Assembly (NCBI RefSeq): GCF_014651515.1 | Contig: NZ_BMXA01000001.1 | Location: forward strand, 62,001-126,000 | Reading direction: 5' to 3' | DNA from: Arenicella chitinivorans | GTDB lineage: Bacteria > Pseudomonadota > Gammaproteobacteria > Arenicellales > Arenicellaceae | Length of the DNA stretch: 64,000 nt | In this document: positions 33,585 to 42,621 of the stretch, piece after piece | Layout: the number at the start of each line of letters is the position of its first letter | How positions within the stretch are numbered: the stretch's first letter is position 1 | Position numbers and translations under genes: made by a program | Notes under the pieces: model-generated | Seen by the model: only the letters and a program-made list of their open reading frames with translations | Databases searched by the model: none | What the model was told of the DNA's origin: nothing

Positions 33585-35048
33585 TTAGAATGCAGCGTTG
33601 ACGCCCAGCATGAGGATGTCTGAGTCTGCCGAGGCGTCACTGGCCGGAATGTCAGGTCGGCCTGGTACGTGTCCGCCAGTCAGGAAGTTGAGAGGCGCGT
33701 AGCCTTCAACTTTGATCAGCTCACCGAACAACTTAACACTGGGTGCCAAACGTGTAGCAATGCCCAGAACCCATTGGTTTTGACGTTCCCATTCTGAGCC
33801 GGCAGGACCTGCTTCAAAATTGCTGAATTCAAACGAGTACGCCGTTGGTTTACCAAATAGTTGGTTACGGTATTGAACGCCGAGGTCCATGCTGGTCACT
33901 TTGCTGGCGGCAAACTCTGGAATCAATGGGTTGAATGTGCCTGGCCACTCGTCTTCAGTCTTGGCGAATTCGGCTTTGACAGTCCAGTCCGGCGAGTTCC
34001 AGCGCGCGTACACATCATAGGCACCGTTCGGTTCTTCACACAGTGCAAAGTGAGTAATCGGAAAGCCCTGACAATATGCCGTACCGCGTTGATAGGAGGC
34101 GCCCAACAACAAACTTTGATCTGAATCGGCACCGAACTCATAACTTGCATTCAATGCGTAATTGTTCAACTTGCTGGGTACCGCAGTGCCGTCGACCGGC
34201 GTATTTGCGGAGCGAAATTGTGAGCCACCTTGGATTGCCATAGCGGAGATGTTCAAACCATCATTTTGGTAGCCGAACGTGGCACCATTTGCGAGTCCCC
34301 CGAAGGCGTGCCAAACGGTTGACGCGGTAAACGGGTTCACGGTGTCAGTCAAACCAAATGGTACTGCCATCTTGCCGATGCTGGCGTACAGCGGTGACTC
34401 GTCAAGATTGCCGAACAACACGTATGCGCGACGTACTTGGGTTTGGTTGCGCGTTAGTGCCGTATTAGTACCGGTGCCAAAACTTTGCTCCGGATCAAAC
34501 AACAGTTCGGCGCTGGCGGTTACCCAGTCCCCCATCGTGGCAGTAAATCCTAACTGGGCAGAGTGAATCGTCGCCTCGGATACGGTGGTGCCAACTTGGT
34601 TGTTGGCGGTTGGGTGACGCATCAGGTAGCCAAATAGGTTTGGTTCGTTGGAACTCTGGTAGTTGGCAATCGCGGTCACAGCACCTTGCAGATTTACCAC
34701 GTTCTTCGACAACGCACCCGACTGGCGCTTATCTAACAGAAGCACTTGCTTGCGATTGATGTTGGTGGTCGGATCTAGGAAGTCATACCCTAATTCAGGG
34801 TCGTATTGCACCAGTGGCTGCGAGCGCTCAGTGGCGCGCGTTGTGGACTTAGCAATCTGCGCGGTCGGCGCTTTCATGCCGACCTTAGCTGCGAGTGCGT
34901 CGTATTTTTCACGCAGCTCCTGATTCTCTTTTTCTAAACGTTCCAAGCGCTCAAGGACCTGAGATAAGTTTACGTCCTGCGCTTGCGCATTGGATGCCAT
35001 CAGTGCAACACCGAGAAGTATCGCGGCAACGCATCGATTTATTTTCAT
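33585..35048 (-). CDS. LbtU-family porin (DUF3573-like)
   Basis: A 487-residue outer-membrane protein. A signal peptide (ending SNAQA) is followed by a coiled-coil segment, LERLERLEKENQELREKYDA (residues about 32-52), then a beta-barrel ending LMLGVNAAF with a terminal Phe. The coil-then-barrel layout and phrases such as GTTVSEATIHSAQLGFTA and YASIGKMAVPFGLTDTVNPF match the DUF3573/LbtU siderophore-porin group. Substrate is uncertain; LbtU takes up legiobactin in Legionella, but many relatives are general phosphate-starvation or iron-related porins. It is monocistronic, between the HMG-CoA reductase and purK. Confidence 0.78.
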   Translation of the reverse strand: MKINRCVAAILLGVALMASNAQAQDVNLSQVLERLERLEKENQELREKYDALAAKVGMKAPTAQIAKSTTRATERSQPLVQYDPELGYDFLDPTTNINRKQVLLLDKRQSGALSKNVVNLQGAVTAIANYQSSNEPNLFGYLMRHPTANNQVGTTVSEATIHSAQLGFTATMGDWVTASAELLFDPEQSFGTGTNTALTRNQTQVRRAYVLFGNLDESPLYASIGKMAVPFGLTDTVNPFTASTVWHAFGGLANGATFGYQNDGLNISAMAIQGGSQFRSANTPVDGTAVPSKLNNYALNASYEFGADSDQSLLLGASYQRGTAYCQGFPITHFALCEEPNGAYDVYARWNSPDWTVKAEFAKTEDEWPGTFNPLIPEFAASKVTSMDLGVQYRNQLFGKPTAYSFEFSNFEAGPAGSEWERQNQWVLGIATRLAPSVKLFGELIKVEGYAPLNFLTGGHVPGRPDIPASDASADSDILMLGVNAAF

Positions 35049-35207
35049 CTTTCAACCTTCAATTTCTGTAATTTATTATTAGCTACCCCACGAGGTAAGC
35101 AATCCAGCGTCTCTCTATGGAGGTGGTCGCGCGGCTTATCATCGTACGCTACGTACTTGGTATGCAATCCGACCATAGTCTCAATGTGACGGAGCAGTTT
35201 GAGTGCT

Positions 35208-36341
35208 TCAATCCTTAATTTGAGTGATTAGTGTTTGCACGAATTCGTTGGGCCAGACTTTCGCCAAAGTGTGTAGCGCAGAGACCAGTGATTTGGAGTC
35301 CGAATATTGCAAATTCAAATGCCCAACTTTGCGTCCAGGACGCGCGGACTTGCGATAGTCGTACAAGGAGAACGGCTCAGGTGCGGCCGACAGGCCGGCA
35401 GGGATCTCGCCCAAGATGTTGAGCATCAGTGTGTGTTTTTGCGTCTGAGTGATACCCAGTGGCTTGCCAGTAATAGCGCGCATATGGTTTTCAAACTGAG
35501 AAGTGACGTCACTGTCCATTGTCCAGTGGCCACTGTTGTGCACGCGTGGTGCTAATTCGTTCACCAGCAAGCCATCAGCCGTTTGGAAGCACTCCATGGC
35601 CATCACGCCCTGGTAGTCCAGATGCTCCATAAGTTTGGTTAAATTGGTTTCCGCTTGCTGCAAGATCGTGTTTGAAAGATTGGCAGCAGGCGCAAAAGAC
35701 GCGATCAGAATACCGCCAATGTGTATGTTCTCAGCGGGCGGATAAAAACGGATTTCACCTTCTGGGGAACGCACTCCGATGAGTGAAATTTCGCGTATAA
35801 AATCGATTTTCTTTTCCACCAACAGCGGCAGTGTCAAGGTGGATTGATCGAGCGATTCCCATTCTTTGGCCGACTCGACCACCCATTGTCCTTTGCCATC
35901 ATAGCCTTCAGACAGGGTTTTGAGCACTAACGGAAAACCAATTTGCTCAACCACGGACGTGAGCGCACTGTGTTCTCGTGCCACGGCGTGTGGTGCGGTG
36001 GGGATGTTCAGTTGGTCCAGTAGTTGACGTTCGTGTTCACGATTCTGACACGCAACCACGCACGCGGTGTTTGGCCGAACCGGAAAAGACTCACTGAGTA
36101 AACTGAGTAAACTGCTGGCGGTATTTTCGGTCTCGACGGTGACCGCAGTTACGTTGGGTAGCGAGTCCAGACACGCCTGCGCTTGGTCGTCAGAGTCGTG
36201 TCGGTGTACTTCACCCAGCCCGCCAACCGGGTCAGCAGATACACCATGCTTGACCACAAAAGTTGAGGAAATGCCGATTTCATTCCCCGCTTCAGCGAGC
36301 ATCTTGGCCAGTTGGCCGCTGCCCAAAATCACCACAGACAT
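35208..36341 (-). CDS. purK: N5-carboxyaminoimidazole ribonucleotide synthase
   Basis: A 377-residue ATP-grasp enzyme of de novo purine synthesis: it turns AIR, bicarbonate and ATP into N5-CAIR. ILGSGQLAKMLAEAG opens the N-domain, VLKTLSEGYDGKGQWVV is the ATP-binding loop, FIREISLIGVRSPEGEI and NELAPRVHNSGHWT (the 'N-E-x-A-P-R-x-H-N-S-G-H' hallmark of PurK) identify it. ATG 36341 is chosen because it starts MSVVILGSG and lies four bases after the purE stop; the frame runs further upstream into purE. It forms an operon with purE. Length is normal. Confidence 0.95.
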   Translation of the reverse strand: MSVVILGSGQLAKMLAEAGNEIGISSTFVVKHGVSADPVGGLGEVHRHDSDDQAQACLDSLPNVTAVTVETENTASSLLSLLSESFPVRPNTACVVACQNREHERQLLDQLNIPTAPHAVAREHSALTSVVEQIGFPLVLKTLSEGYDGKGQWVVESAKEWESLDQSTLTLPLLVEKKIDFIREISLIGVRSPEGEIRFYPPAENIHIGGILIASFAPAANLSNTILQQAETNLTKLMEHLDYQGVMAMECFQTADGLLVNELAPRVHNSGHWTMDSDVTSQFENHMRAITGKPLGITQTQKHTLMLNILGEIPAGLSAAPEPFSLYDYRKSARPGRKVGHLNLQYSDSKSLVSALHTLAKVWPNEFVQTLITQIKD

Positions 36342-36345
36342 AATG

Positions 36346-36822
36346 TTATTCCACGTTGGTCGGTACCGACTCGGTTTGTTTTGCGCGCCATGTTTTGATT
36401 CGCTCACGCAGTTCTTTATCTGAACCGGCGAGAATCTGTGCCGCCATCAGTCCAGCATTGAACGCGCCGGAGGTGCCGATTGCCTGGGTAGCAACCGCGA
36501 CGCCTTTTGGCATTTGCACAATCGACAACAGGCTGTCCAAGCCATTTAAGCTGGCGGATTTGACGGGAACGCCTACGACCGGAATCCACGTCATCGCTGC
36601 GGTCATGCCGGGTAAATGTGCGGCACCACCGGCACCAGCAATAATGACTTCCACGCCATTCGTTTCAGCATTTTCAGCAAACTCAACGAGTCGTTGTGGT
36701 GTGCGATGAGCGGATACCACGCTGCATTCATAAGCCACACCTAAATCATCCAGCGGTTTGGTGGCGAGCTGCATAGTCGGCCAGTCAGACTGGGAGCCCA
36801 TAATGATGTGTACTTTAGCCAT
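36346..36822 (-). CDS. purE: N5-carboxyaminoimidazole ribonucleotide mutase
   Basis: A 158-residue class I PurE, which converts N5-CAIR to [18 protein letters not shown] opens the protein (S-D-W/L motif), [13 protein letters not shown] carries the catalytic His, and [16 protein letters not shown] is the glycine-rich substrate loop. It is the first gene of the purE-purK pair and complete. Confidence 0.96.
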   Translation of the reverse strand: MAKVHIIMGSQSDWPTMQLATKPLDDLGVAYECSVVSAHRTPQRLVEFAENAETNGVEVIIAGAGGAAHLPGMTAAMTWIPVVGVPVKSASLNGLDSLLSIVQMPKGVAVATQAIGTSGAFNAGLMAAQILAGSDKELRERIKTWRAKQTESVPTNVE

Positions 36823-36935
36823 AGTTCAGGTGGTTGCCCTTAAACGGGTGCGTCGTATAAAAGGCCATATATGATAGTCAACTCCGCTCTTAAAGACTAC
36901 TGCTTGAGCACAGACTCTGAGAATAAGTGTTGATC

Positions 36936-37283
36936 TTAAAGCTGTGCGTTTTTCGGCTTCTCAAAGAACACATACGGCGTCGAATAATCACTGAACTCAA
37001 AGTAAACTTTACGTTCACCCGGGTCTACTTGACCGTTTAAATTAAGGTCAAGAATTCCGTACCCGAAGCGGTAAGGGCGGGCATCGCTGCCGCGTGTGGA
37101 GACTGCGGTGGATAATTTGTCAATTTCAAGGAAGCGGCGAACTAGTCGATCACCTGCGTAAATCTCAAGCACACCGTCAGTGCCTGTCCAGTTTTGCACT
37201 GCGCGGCCAAATTTGTTCTGGGTTTCCTGTGTGCAAGAGGAGGCGAGCAACAGCGTGAGAAGAATCAGAGAAAGTCGTTTCAT
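36936..37283 (-). CDS. small lipoprotein of unknown function
   Basis: A 115-residue lipoprotein starting at ATG 37283 with lipobox LASSC (Cys19); the longer upstream frame looks non-coding. The mature part has RAVQNWTGTDGVLEIYAGDR and ends with a beta-rich segment, YGILDLNLNGQVDPGERKVY, resembling an EF-hand-like Asp/Asn loop (DLNLNGQVD). It overlaps no other gene and lies between purE and the DUF819 transporter. Likely anchored in the outer membrane, facing the periplasm. I cannot assign a function. Confidence 0.7.
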   Translation of the reverse strand: MKRLSLILLTLLLASSCTQETQNKFGRAVQNWTGTDGVLEIYAGDRLVRRFLEIDKLSTAVSTRGSDARPYRFGYGILDLNLNGQVDPGERKVYFEFSDYSTPYVFFEKPKNAQL

Positions 37284-37389
37284 AGTTGAGTCACCGTGCG
37301 TAAAGGTAAAAATTAAGAGTGGATGCGTGCCCAAGCTGGCAGAACGGGTTTCGATTGTGCCCGCACATCGGCACTGATAGGATACCGCG

Positions 37390-38643
37390 ATGGATACTTC
37401 AAATGTACTTATTACGAACGATGCTGTGGTGCTCGGCTTGCTCCTAGGGATTCTTGCCCTGGTGTTCCGAACCTCACACAGCACGCACCCGAAACTCGTT
37501 AAATTCTACAGCATCGTTCCCATGTTGCTGCTGTGTTACTTCATCCCTTCCTTATTGAACACGTTCAATATTGTGGATGGTGAGCACTCTCAGCTGTATT
37601 ACGTGGCATCGCGATACCTGCTACCCGCTTGTTTGATTTTGCTGACGCTGAGCGTGGACCTGAAAGAAATCGCGCACCTGGGTTTTAAACCCGTGGTCAT
37701 GTTCTTGACCGGTACCGTCGGTGTCATTATTGGTGGTCCGCTGGCGATTCTTATCGTGTCAGCATTCAACCCAGACCTGGTTGGCGGTGCGGGGCCAGAG
37801 GCAGTCTGGCGTGGCATGACCACGGTGGCGGGAAGCTGGATAGGTGGCGGCGCCAACCAGGCCGCGATGTATGAAATTTTCAGTCCGTCAAATACCCTAT
37901 TTGGGATCATGATCACGGTAGACATTATCGTGGCAGAAATTTGGATGGCTTTTTTATTGATCGGTATTCAGCGTAAAGAGCAACTGGATCGATTTTTCAA
38001 AGCGGATTCCAGTTCGGTGCAACGCTTACAAGAAAAAATGGAAGCTTATGGAAAAAGCATCGAGCGCAACCCATCCACTACTGACCTGATGGTTATGGCT
38101 GGCATCGCCTTTGGTGCCACCGCCATCGCGCATGCCGGCGCGGATCTGATTGCCCCGTATCTGGAAGTGCATGCCCCTGGGCTGGCTAAATTTAGTCTGA
38201 CCTCGAAATTCTTCTGGTTGATCGTCATTGCCACGACAATCGGCGTGGTGTTGTCGTTCACTCGCGTTCGGAGCTACGAAGGGGCCGGTGCATCTAAGAT
38301 CGGCGCGATTTTCATTTTCTTGCTGGTGGCGACCATTGGCATGAAGATGGATATCCGAACCCTGGCTGATCACCCTGGTCTATTTCTAGTTGGTGGGATT
38401 TGGATGCTGATCCACGTGGTCTTGTTAGTGGTTGTGGGCCTGATGATCCGAGCCCCGTATTTCTTTCTGGCGATTGGCAGTAAAGCCAATATTGGTGGTG
38501 CGGCGTCTGCGCCAGTATTGGCGGCGGCTTTCCATCCTGCGCTGGCTCCGGTCGGTGTGTTGTTGGCGGTCTTCGGCTATGTACTAGGCACGTACGGCGC
38601 TTGGTTGTGCGGCTTGATTATGCAGGCTGCGGCGCCGGTTTAA
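37390..38643 (+). CDS. DUF819-family membrane protein
   Basis: A 417-residue integral membrane protein with about 11 hydrophobic helices. The DUF819 (YjcL-like) features are the N-terminal NDAVVLGLLLGILALVF helix, LPACLILLTLSVDLKEIAHL, GSWIGGGANQAAMYEIF near residue 150, and KANIGGAASAPVLAAAFHP near 360, which looks like a second copy of the GGxAN/GGAAsAP loop of an inverted-repeat carrier. The substrate is not established. It is divergent from the lipoprotein gene and separated from queF by 34 bases, so the two may be co-transcribed. Confidence 0.85.
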   Translation: MDTSNVLITNDAVVLGLLLGILALVFRTSHSTHPKLVKFYSIVPMLLLCYFIPSLLNTFNIVDGEHSQLYYVASRYLLPACLILLTLSVDLKEIAHLGFKPVVMFLTGTVGVIIGGPLAILIVSAFNPDLVGGAGPEAVWRGMTTVAGSWIGGGANQAAMYEIFSPSNTLFGIMITVDIIVAEIWMAFLLIGIQRKEQLDRFFKADSSSVQRLQEKMEAYGKSIERNPSTTDLMVMAGIAFGATAIAHAGADLIAPYLEVHAPGLAKFSLTSKFFWLIVIATTIGVVLSFTRVRSYEGAGASKIGAIFIFLLVATIGMKMDIRTLADHPGLFLVGGIWMLIHVVLLVVVGLMIRAPYFFLAIGSKANIGGAASAPVLAAAFHPALAPVGVLLAVFGYVLGTYGAWLCGLIMQAAAPV

Positions 38644-38677
38644 ACATTGCACACAGGTTGTCTGTGGAGTAGCAAGC

Positions 38678-39520
38678 ATGGTTGACGATAAAAATGACGC
38701 GTTACAGGCACTGAGCTTGGGTAGGCCAACTGAGTACGTATCCCAATACAGTCCCGAGCTATTGCAGCCCGTACCGCGTAGCCTGAATCGCACACCGCTT
38801 GGGATCACGAGCGCGTTGCCATTCGCTGGTCACGATGTGTGGCAGGCGTTCGAATTGTCTTGGTTAAACCCGCGTGGCAAACCGATGGTGGCGCTGGCGC
38901 AGGTGATCTTCGATGCCGGGTCAATTAACATCGTAGAATCAAAATCCTTCAAGCTGTATCTAAACAGTTTCAACCAGAGCACGTTCGCCTCACAGTCTGA
39001 GGTGGCGGAGGTATTACAGCGCGATCTGGAGGCGGTAGCCGAGGGTTCTGTGCGGCTTACCCTAATGCCAGCACATGATGCTCGTGCGTTCGCGATTGGT
39101 GAACTTCCAGGCACTTGTCTGGATGCACTGGACATTGATGTGCAGACTTACACGGTGGACACCGAACTGCTCCAGTTGTCGAACAGTGCCGCCCGTGTTG
39201 CTGAAACCGTTCACAGCCATCTACTGAAATCGAACTGCTTGATTACCAATCAACCCGATTGGGCGAGTGTGATCATCAAGTACGAGGGCACGCAGGTCGA
39301 TCATGCTGCCTTGCTTCGATATTTGATTTCGTTTCGTCAACACAATGAATTTCATGAGCAATGTGTTGAGCGCATCTTCGTCGATGTTATGGATCGCTGT
39401 GCGCCGCAGCAGCTCGCTGTGCAGGCTTTATACACACGTCGTGGCGGTCTGGATATCAGTCCAATGCGTTACACGCCGGGGTATGCGCCCTTGCCACACC
39501 TGCGCACTGTTCGCCAATAG
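38678..39520 (+). CDS. queF: NADPH-dependent preQ0 reductase
   Basis: A 280-residue bimodular QueF, which reduces 7-cyano-7-deazaguanine (preQ0) to preQ1 in queuosine synthesis. The substrate motif VESKSFKLYLNSFNQ is near residue 88 and the catalytic Cys lies in SNCLITNQPDWASV near residue 186. The usual 'E(S/L)KS-x-K-x-Y-x-x-S/N-x-R/N' segment is intact. No other queuosine gene is nearby. It is followed by an AraC-type regulator on the same strand with a 46-base gap. Confidence 0.95.
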   Translation: MVDDKNDALQALSLGRPTEYVSQYSPELLQPVPRSLNRTPLGITSALPFAGHDVWQAFELSWLNPRGKPMVALAQVIFDAGSINIVESKSFKLYLNSFNQSTFASQSEVAEVLQRDLEAVAEGSVRLTLMPAHDARAFAIGELPGTCLDALDIDVQTYTVDTELLQLSNSAARVAETVHSHLLKSNCLITNQPDWASVIIKYEGTQVDHAALLRYLISFRQHNEFHEQCVERIFVDVMDRCAPQQLAVQALYTRRGGLDISPMRYTPGYAPLPHLRTVRQ

Positions 39521-39566
39521 CCGGTTCATAATCCGCATGCGCATTGGCACCCGAGAGAAGCGTTAA

Positions 39567-40262
39567 GTGGGCTGGCGGGGAGAAGTCCATGTTGATCAGT
39601 GCCTGCTGTTGTATCGCGGAGCGGCCGGCGACAATGCAGTGCATCGGCATGCGTCGGTGCAGATCTGTCAGGCCGAAACGCCCTTGTCGATGCTTGATGC
39701 CAGTGGAAAAACGATTCAGGGCCACGCGTTGCTGGTCCGTCCCGACGCACCACATCAACTCCTGCCAACGTCTACGTTAACCCTGTTACTGGTTGAGCCG
39801 CAGTCCGCATTGGGGCAAATCTGGATGCAAAAAGCCGGTGACGCCGACATCTGCCGATTGCCGGAGTCCGAACGATTGGATTTGTCTCTGTCACTCTCTG
39901 ATTTGAACGCACAGTTGCACCAAGGCCTGAACGTGTCCGAATCGAATCTCGATCCTAGGCTGGCTCACGCGCTGGCGTATTTGCACGGGCAACCATTAAA
40001 TGGGGCGGTGACACGCGCTGCGCAGCACGCCGGAATCTCGGTGTCCCGATTACGCACCTTGGCAAAGCAGCAACTCGGAGTCCCCTTGTCGAAATGGGTA
40101 TTGTGGCAAGCCATCCGGGTGTCCGCCAAACAGGCAATGTCGATGAGTTTGGCGGAGGCGGCGTTGGCAGGAGGGTTCGCCGATCAGGCGCATTTCACCC
40201 GGTCGGCGCGAAAACTGTTTGGACTCACTCCAACTCAGTTATTGCAGGCCGCGTCTGGATAG
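39567..40262 (+). CDS. AraC-family transcriptional regulator
   Basis: A 231-residue protein starting at GTG 39567 (GAGAGAAG upstream). The N-terminal half is a cupin-like sensor: HRHASVQICQAE carries the usual histidines and IQGHALLVRPDAPHQLLP the second cupin motif. Residues about 140-228 are the AraC-type double helix-turn-helix (QHAGISVSRLRTLAKQQLGV, then AEAALAGGFADQAHFTRSAR and LFGLTPTQ). The next gene, for a DUF3703 protein, is a frequent neighbour and a likely target. The ligand is unknown. Confidence 0.9.
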   Translation: MGWRGEVHVDQCLLLYRGAAGDNAVHRHASVQICQAETPLSMLDASGKTIQGHALLVRPDAPHQLLPTSTLTLLLVEPQSALGQIWMQKAGDADICRLPESERLDLSLSLSDLNAQLHQGLNVSESNLDPRLAHALAYLHGQPLNGAVTRAAQHAGISVSRLRTLAKQQLGVPLSKWVLWQAIRVSAKQAMSMSLAEAALAGGFADQAHFTRSARKLFGLTPTQLLQAASG

Positions 40263-40335
40263 GCGATTGGTTCAATACCAAGCTGACAAACCCCAGTAAC
40301 CTTGGCGTTCGTTCAATGACTGTGGGAACTCAAGC

Positions 40336-40764
40336 ATGCAAGCAAAGACACAACACGCCTTCGAGCAAGAAATGGCGCTGGCGCGCCAGGCATATCTGGC
40401 TCAGCAGTACGATGTGAGTTTTGCACGACTTGAACGTGCGCATATACTCGGGCAGCGCTATTTCTTTCCTCATCTCATCACGCACGCCTGGATGTTTCGG
40501 GTCGGTATGCGCACACGGCGATGGCGCGAGGTGATCGGCCAGACACTGCGCCTAGTGGCGGTGGTGCCGGGCTTTCTGTTTGGCTGGGTACCGATCGGGA
40601 ATACCGGTGGTGCCAACGTGTCGGCGTTGCGTCCAATGCCGATTCCAGAGGACCTCAAAGCGGTTGTGCCAAGCCAGAATGCACGACCAGAATACCGTGC
40701 CAGAGTCCTTGTTTGGCTGTTAATTGGGCTGGTGCTATTGATCGCCTTGACGCGTATTGTTTAA
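40336..40764 (+). CDS. DUF3703-family protein
   Basis: A 142-residue protein with the DUF3703 pattern: a helical N-domain (FEQEMALARQAYLAQQYDVS, then LERAHILGQRYFFPHLITH), an amphipathic middle with GNTGGANVSAL, and a membrane segment at the C-terminus (VLVWLLIGLVLLIALTRIV). The conserved AHVLGQ/H-x-H-x-x-M style histidines suggest metal binding, but this is not established. Its stop codon overlaps the end of the convergent ABM monooxygenase gene by four bases. It follows the AraC-family gene, which probably regulates it. Confidence 0.85.
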   Translation: MQAKTQHAFEQEMALARQAYLAQQYDVSFARLERAHILGQRYFFPHLITHAWMFRVGMRTRRWREVIGQTLRLVAVVPGFLFGWVPIGNTGGANVSALRPMPIPEDLKAVVPSQNARPEYRARVLVWLLIGLVLLIALTRIV

Positions 40765-41060
40765 CCTAGTTTGACTGGTTCCGCGGTGTAAGCGCGAATC
40801 TCTGGTGGCGATACCGATAGTCGAGCTACTTGATTGACGAATTCCGATGAAGCCGGCACCGAAAAATGGGTTTTGAGCGCATCCATATTCTCCCATTCCT
40901 CGAAGAACACCACGCGGTGTGGATTTTCGGCATCAATGTTAGCGCTGTGGCTGATGCAGCCGGGCTCGGTACGAGAACGATGTACGTGTTGCAGGCTCAG
41001 ATTCAGAACTTGCTGCACGTGTTCCGCCGTTGTTTCAATGCATCCCCAGACTACAATCAT
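40761..41060 (-). CDS. ABM-type monooxygenase-like protein
   Basis: A 99-residue protein of the antibiotic biosynthesis monooxygenase fold: a beta strand (MIVVWGCIETT), a helix, HRSRTEPGCISHSANID, NPHRVVFFEEWENMDALKTH and a terminal strand. The E-P-G-C-x-x-H/Y-x and F-E-x-W motifs place it with YgiN-like quinol monooxygenases, which are often small dimers. Substrate is not inferable. It is separated from the upstream M28 peptidase gene by a strong hairpin. Confidence 0.85.
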   Translation of the reverse strand: MIVVWGCIETTAEHVQQVLNLSLQHVHRSRTEPGCISHSANIDAENPHRVVFFEEWENMDALKTHFSVPASSEFVNQVARLSVSPPEIRAYTAEPVKLG

Positions 41061-41087
41061 GCTATGCCCCTTTCGTCTTGATTTGCG

Positions 41088-41121
41088 AACCCGAGCGGTG
41101 ATGCGTCACCGCTCGGGTTTG
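41088..41121. terminator. long hairpin between the ABM and M28 peptidase genes
   Basis: AACCCGAGCGGTGA pairs perfectly with TCACCGCTCGGGTT around TGCG. It is a 14-bp stem just after the M28 peptidase stop on the minus strand. The T-run on that side is poor, so termination may be helped by the very stable stem. Confidence 0.7.
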
Positions 41122-41126
41122 GTCAT

Positions 41127-42575
41127 CTACTCTTTGTCTTCGGTCGCTTTAGGGAGGCGAAATTCCGCTTCGCTCTCAGCCGCAATATAGACCAGAGCGG
41201 CGTAAGCGGCCACATTTTGAGCCAATGCTTCAGGGCTGATCTTATCCAGCGTATCATCCGGCGTATGGTGCAGATCGAAGTAATCGGTGCCGTTTTGGTC
41301 CAGACGCACGGTCGGTACACCAGCGGCTGCCAACGGGATGATATCCGGTCCACCACCAGGCGACTTGGCATCGCCACGCACGATCCCCAATCGTTCGATT
41401 TGACGACCGATCCCGTCGATCACTGCGTTGGCGTCTGGGTTGACGTTTGAGCGTAAGCGCCAGATTTTCTCGGCTCCGAAGTCTGATTCGGTGGCGAGTA
41501 CGTGATTGTTCAATTCCGCTGCGTGTTGCGCGGCATACGCTCTGGCGCCGAGCAACCCCACTTCTTCGGCCCCGAATAACACCACGCGAATGGTTCGACG
41601 TGGACGGTGTGGTAAACGTGCGATCAATTCGGCTGCGGCGGTGGTGATTGCCACACCAGCACCATCGTCAACCGCGCCGGTACCAAGGTCCCAACTGTCC
41701 AAGTGGCCGCCGATCAGGACAATTTCGTCGGGTTTATCGCGGCCGACTAGGTCGAATACCACATTGCCGCTGGTGACATCGCCCTGCCAGTCTGAACCTG
41801 AGTGCAGAGAGAGATGCATGGTCTTATTGAGCTCATGCAGACGACGCAAATGATCCGCATCTGGATTGGAAATCGCGATGACTGGAATCGTCGCCCAGTT
41901 GTTGTTGTCTGAGCTCATCATGCCGGTGTGTGGAAAGCGGTGCGAATCCGAACCAACCGAGCGAATTACCAGTGCCGAAGCACCACCGCGCTGGGCGTGT
42001 TGCCAGCCGATTCGACGCTTTTGGTTACTTGGCCCGTAACCTGCTCCCGTTTGGCTTTTAACCATCGGCTCACCATCAATGAACGCAATTTTGCCGTTTA
42101 ATTCACCGTCATTGATGTTCTGAATGTCATGCACGGTACGAAAATAAACGACCGGAGCTTCCAGGTCCTCCGTGCTTGGTGCTGATCCGCCCAGCGCGGT
42201 GCCATATAGCGCTTGTTTGTACGGCTGAGTGAGTGAAATATGCAGATGTCCGCGATCCCAAAATGGCATGGTGAACTCTTCTACTGATACGCGATCGAAA
42301 CTCAATGAATCGCCCAGTTTCTCGGCCCAGTCACGCGCCCGTTTTTCAGCTTCTGAACCAGCCAGTCGTGGTCCGACTTCGGTCGTTAAAGATTCAACAA
42401 TCTCATACCCAAGGTTGCTTTTGAGTGCGGTGTCGATCAGCGCATTGGCTGTCTCTAAAATCGCCGGCTCAATACGACTTGATGTCGAGTTGTCGTCAGT
42501 CTGGGCGTGGATTGCTGTGCTCATACACACGAGCACTCCGCTAATCATCAGGTTGATGGCGGTGGAACATTTCAT
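41127..42575 (-). CDS. exported M28-family metallopeptidase
   Basis: A 482-residue exported aminopeptidase-like protein; ATG 42575 has CGGAG upstream and gives a signal peptide ending STAIHAQ. A PA-like inserted domain occupies about residues 140-250. The M28 core has the zinc ligands in GGHLDSWDLGTGAVDDGAG, the catalytic/metal Glu pair in LFGAEEVGLLG, Asp in TESDFGAE and the last ligand His in DLHHTPDDTL. It probably acts in the periplasm or outside the cell, releasing amino acids from peptides. The upstream MFS gene lies on the same strand 46 bases away. Confidence 0.92.
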   Translation of the reverse strand: MKCSTAINLMISGVLVCMSTAIHAQTDDNSTSSRIEPAILETANALIDTALKSNLGYEIVESLTTEVGPRLAGSEAEKRARDWAEKLGDSLSFDRVSVEEFTMPFWDRGHLHISLTQPYKQALYGTALGGSAPSTEDLEAPVVYFRTVHDIQNINDGELNGKIAFIDGEPMVKSQTGAGYGPSNQKRRIGWQHAQRGGASALVIRSVGSDSHRFPHTGMMSSDNNNWATIPVIAISNPDADHLRRLHELNKTMHLSLHSGSDWQGDVTSGNVVFDLVGRDKPDEIVLIGGHLDSWDLGTGAVDDGAGVAITTAAAELIARLPHRPRRTIRVVLFGAEEVGLLGARAYAAQHAAELNNHVLATESDFGAEKIWRLRSNVNPDANAVIDGIGRQIERLGIVRGDAKSPGGGPDIIPLAAAGVPTVRLDQNGTDYFDLHHTPDDTLDKISPEALAQNVAAYAALVYIAAESEAEFRLPKATEDKE

Positions 42576-42621
42576 TTTGGACTCCGAAAAATGTCGATGA
42601 AAGTGGAACATGTTGCGTTAG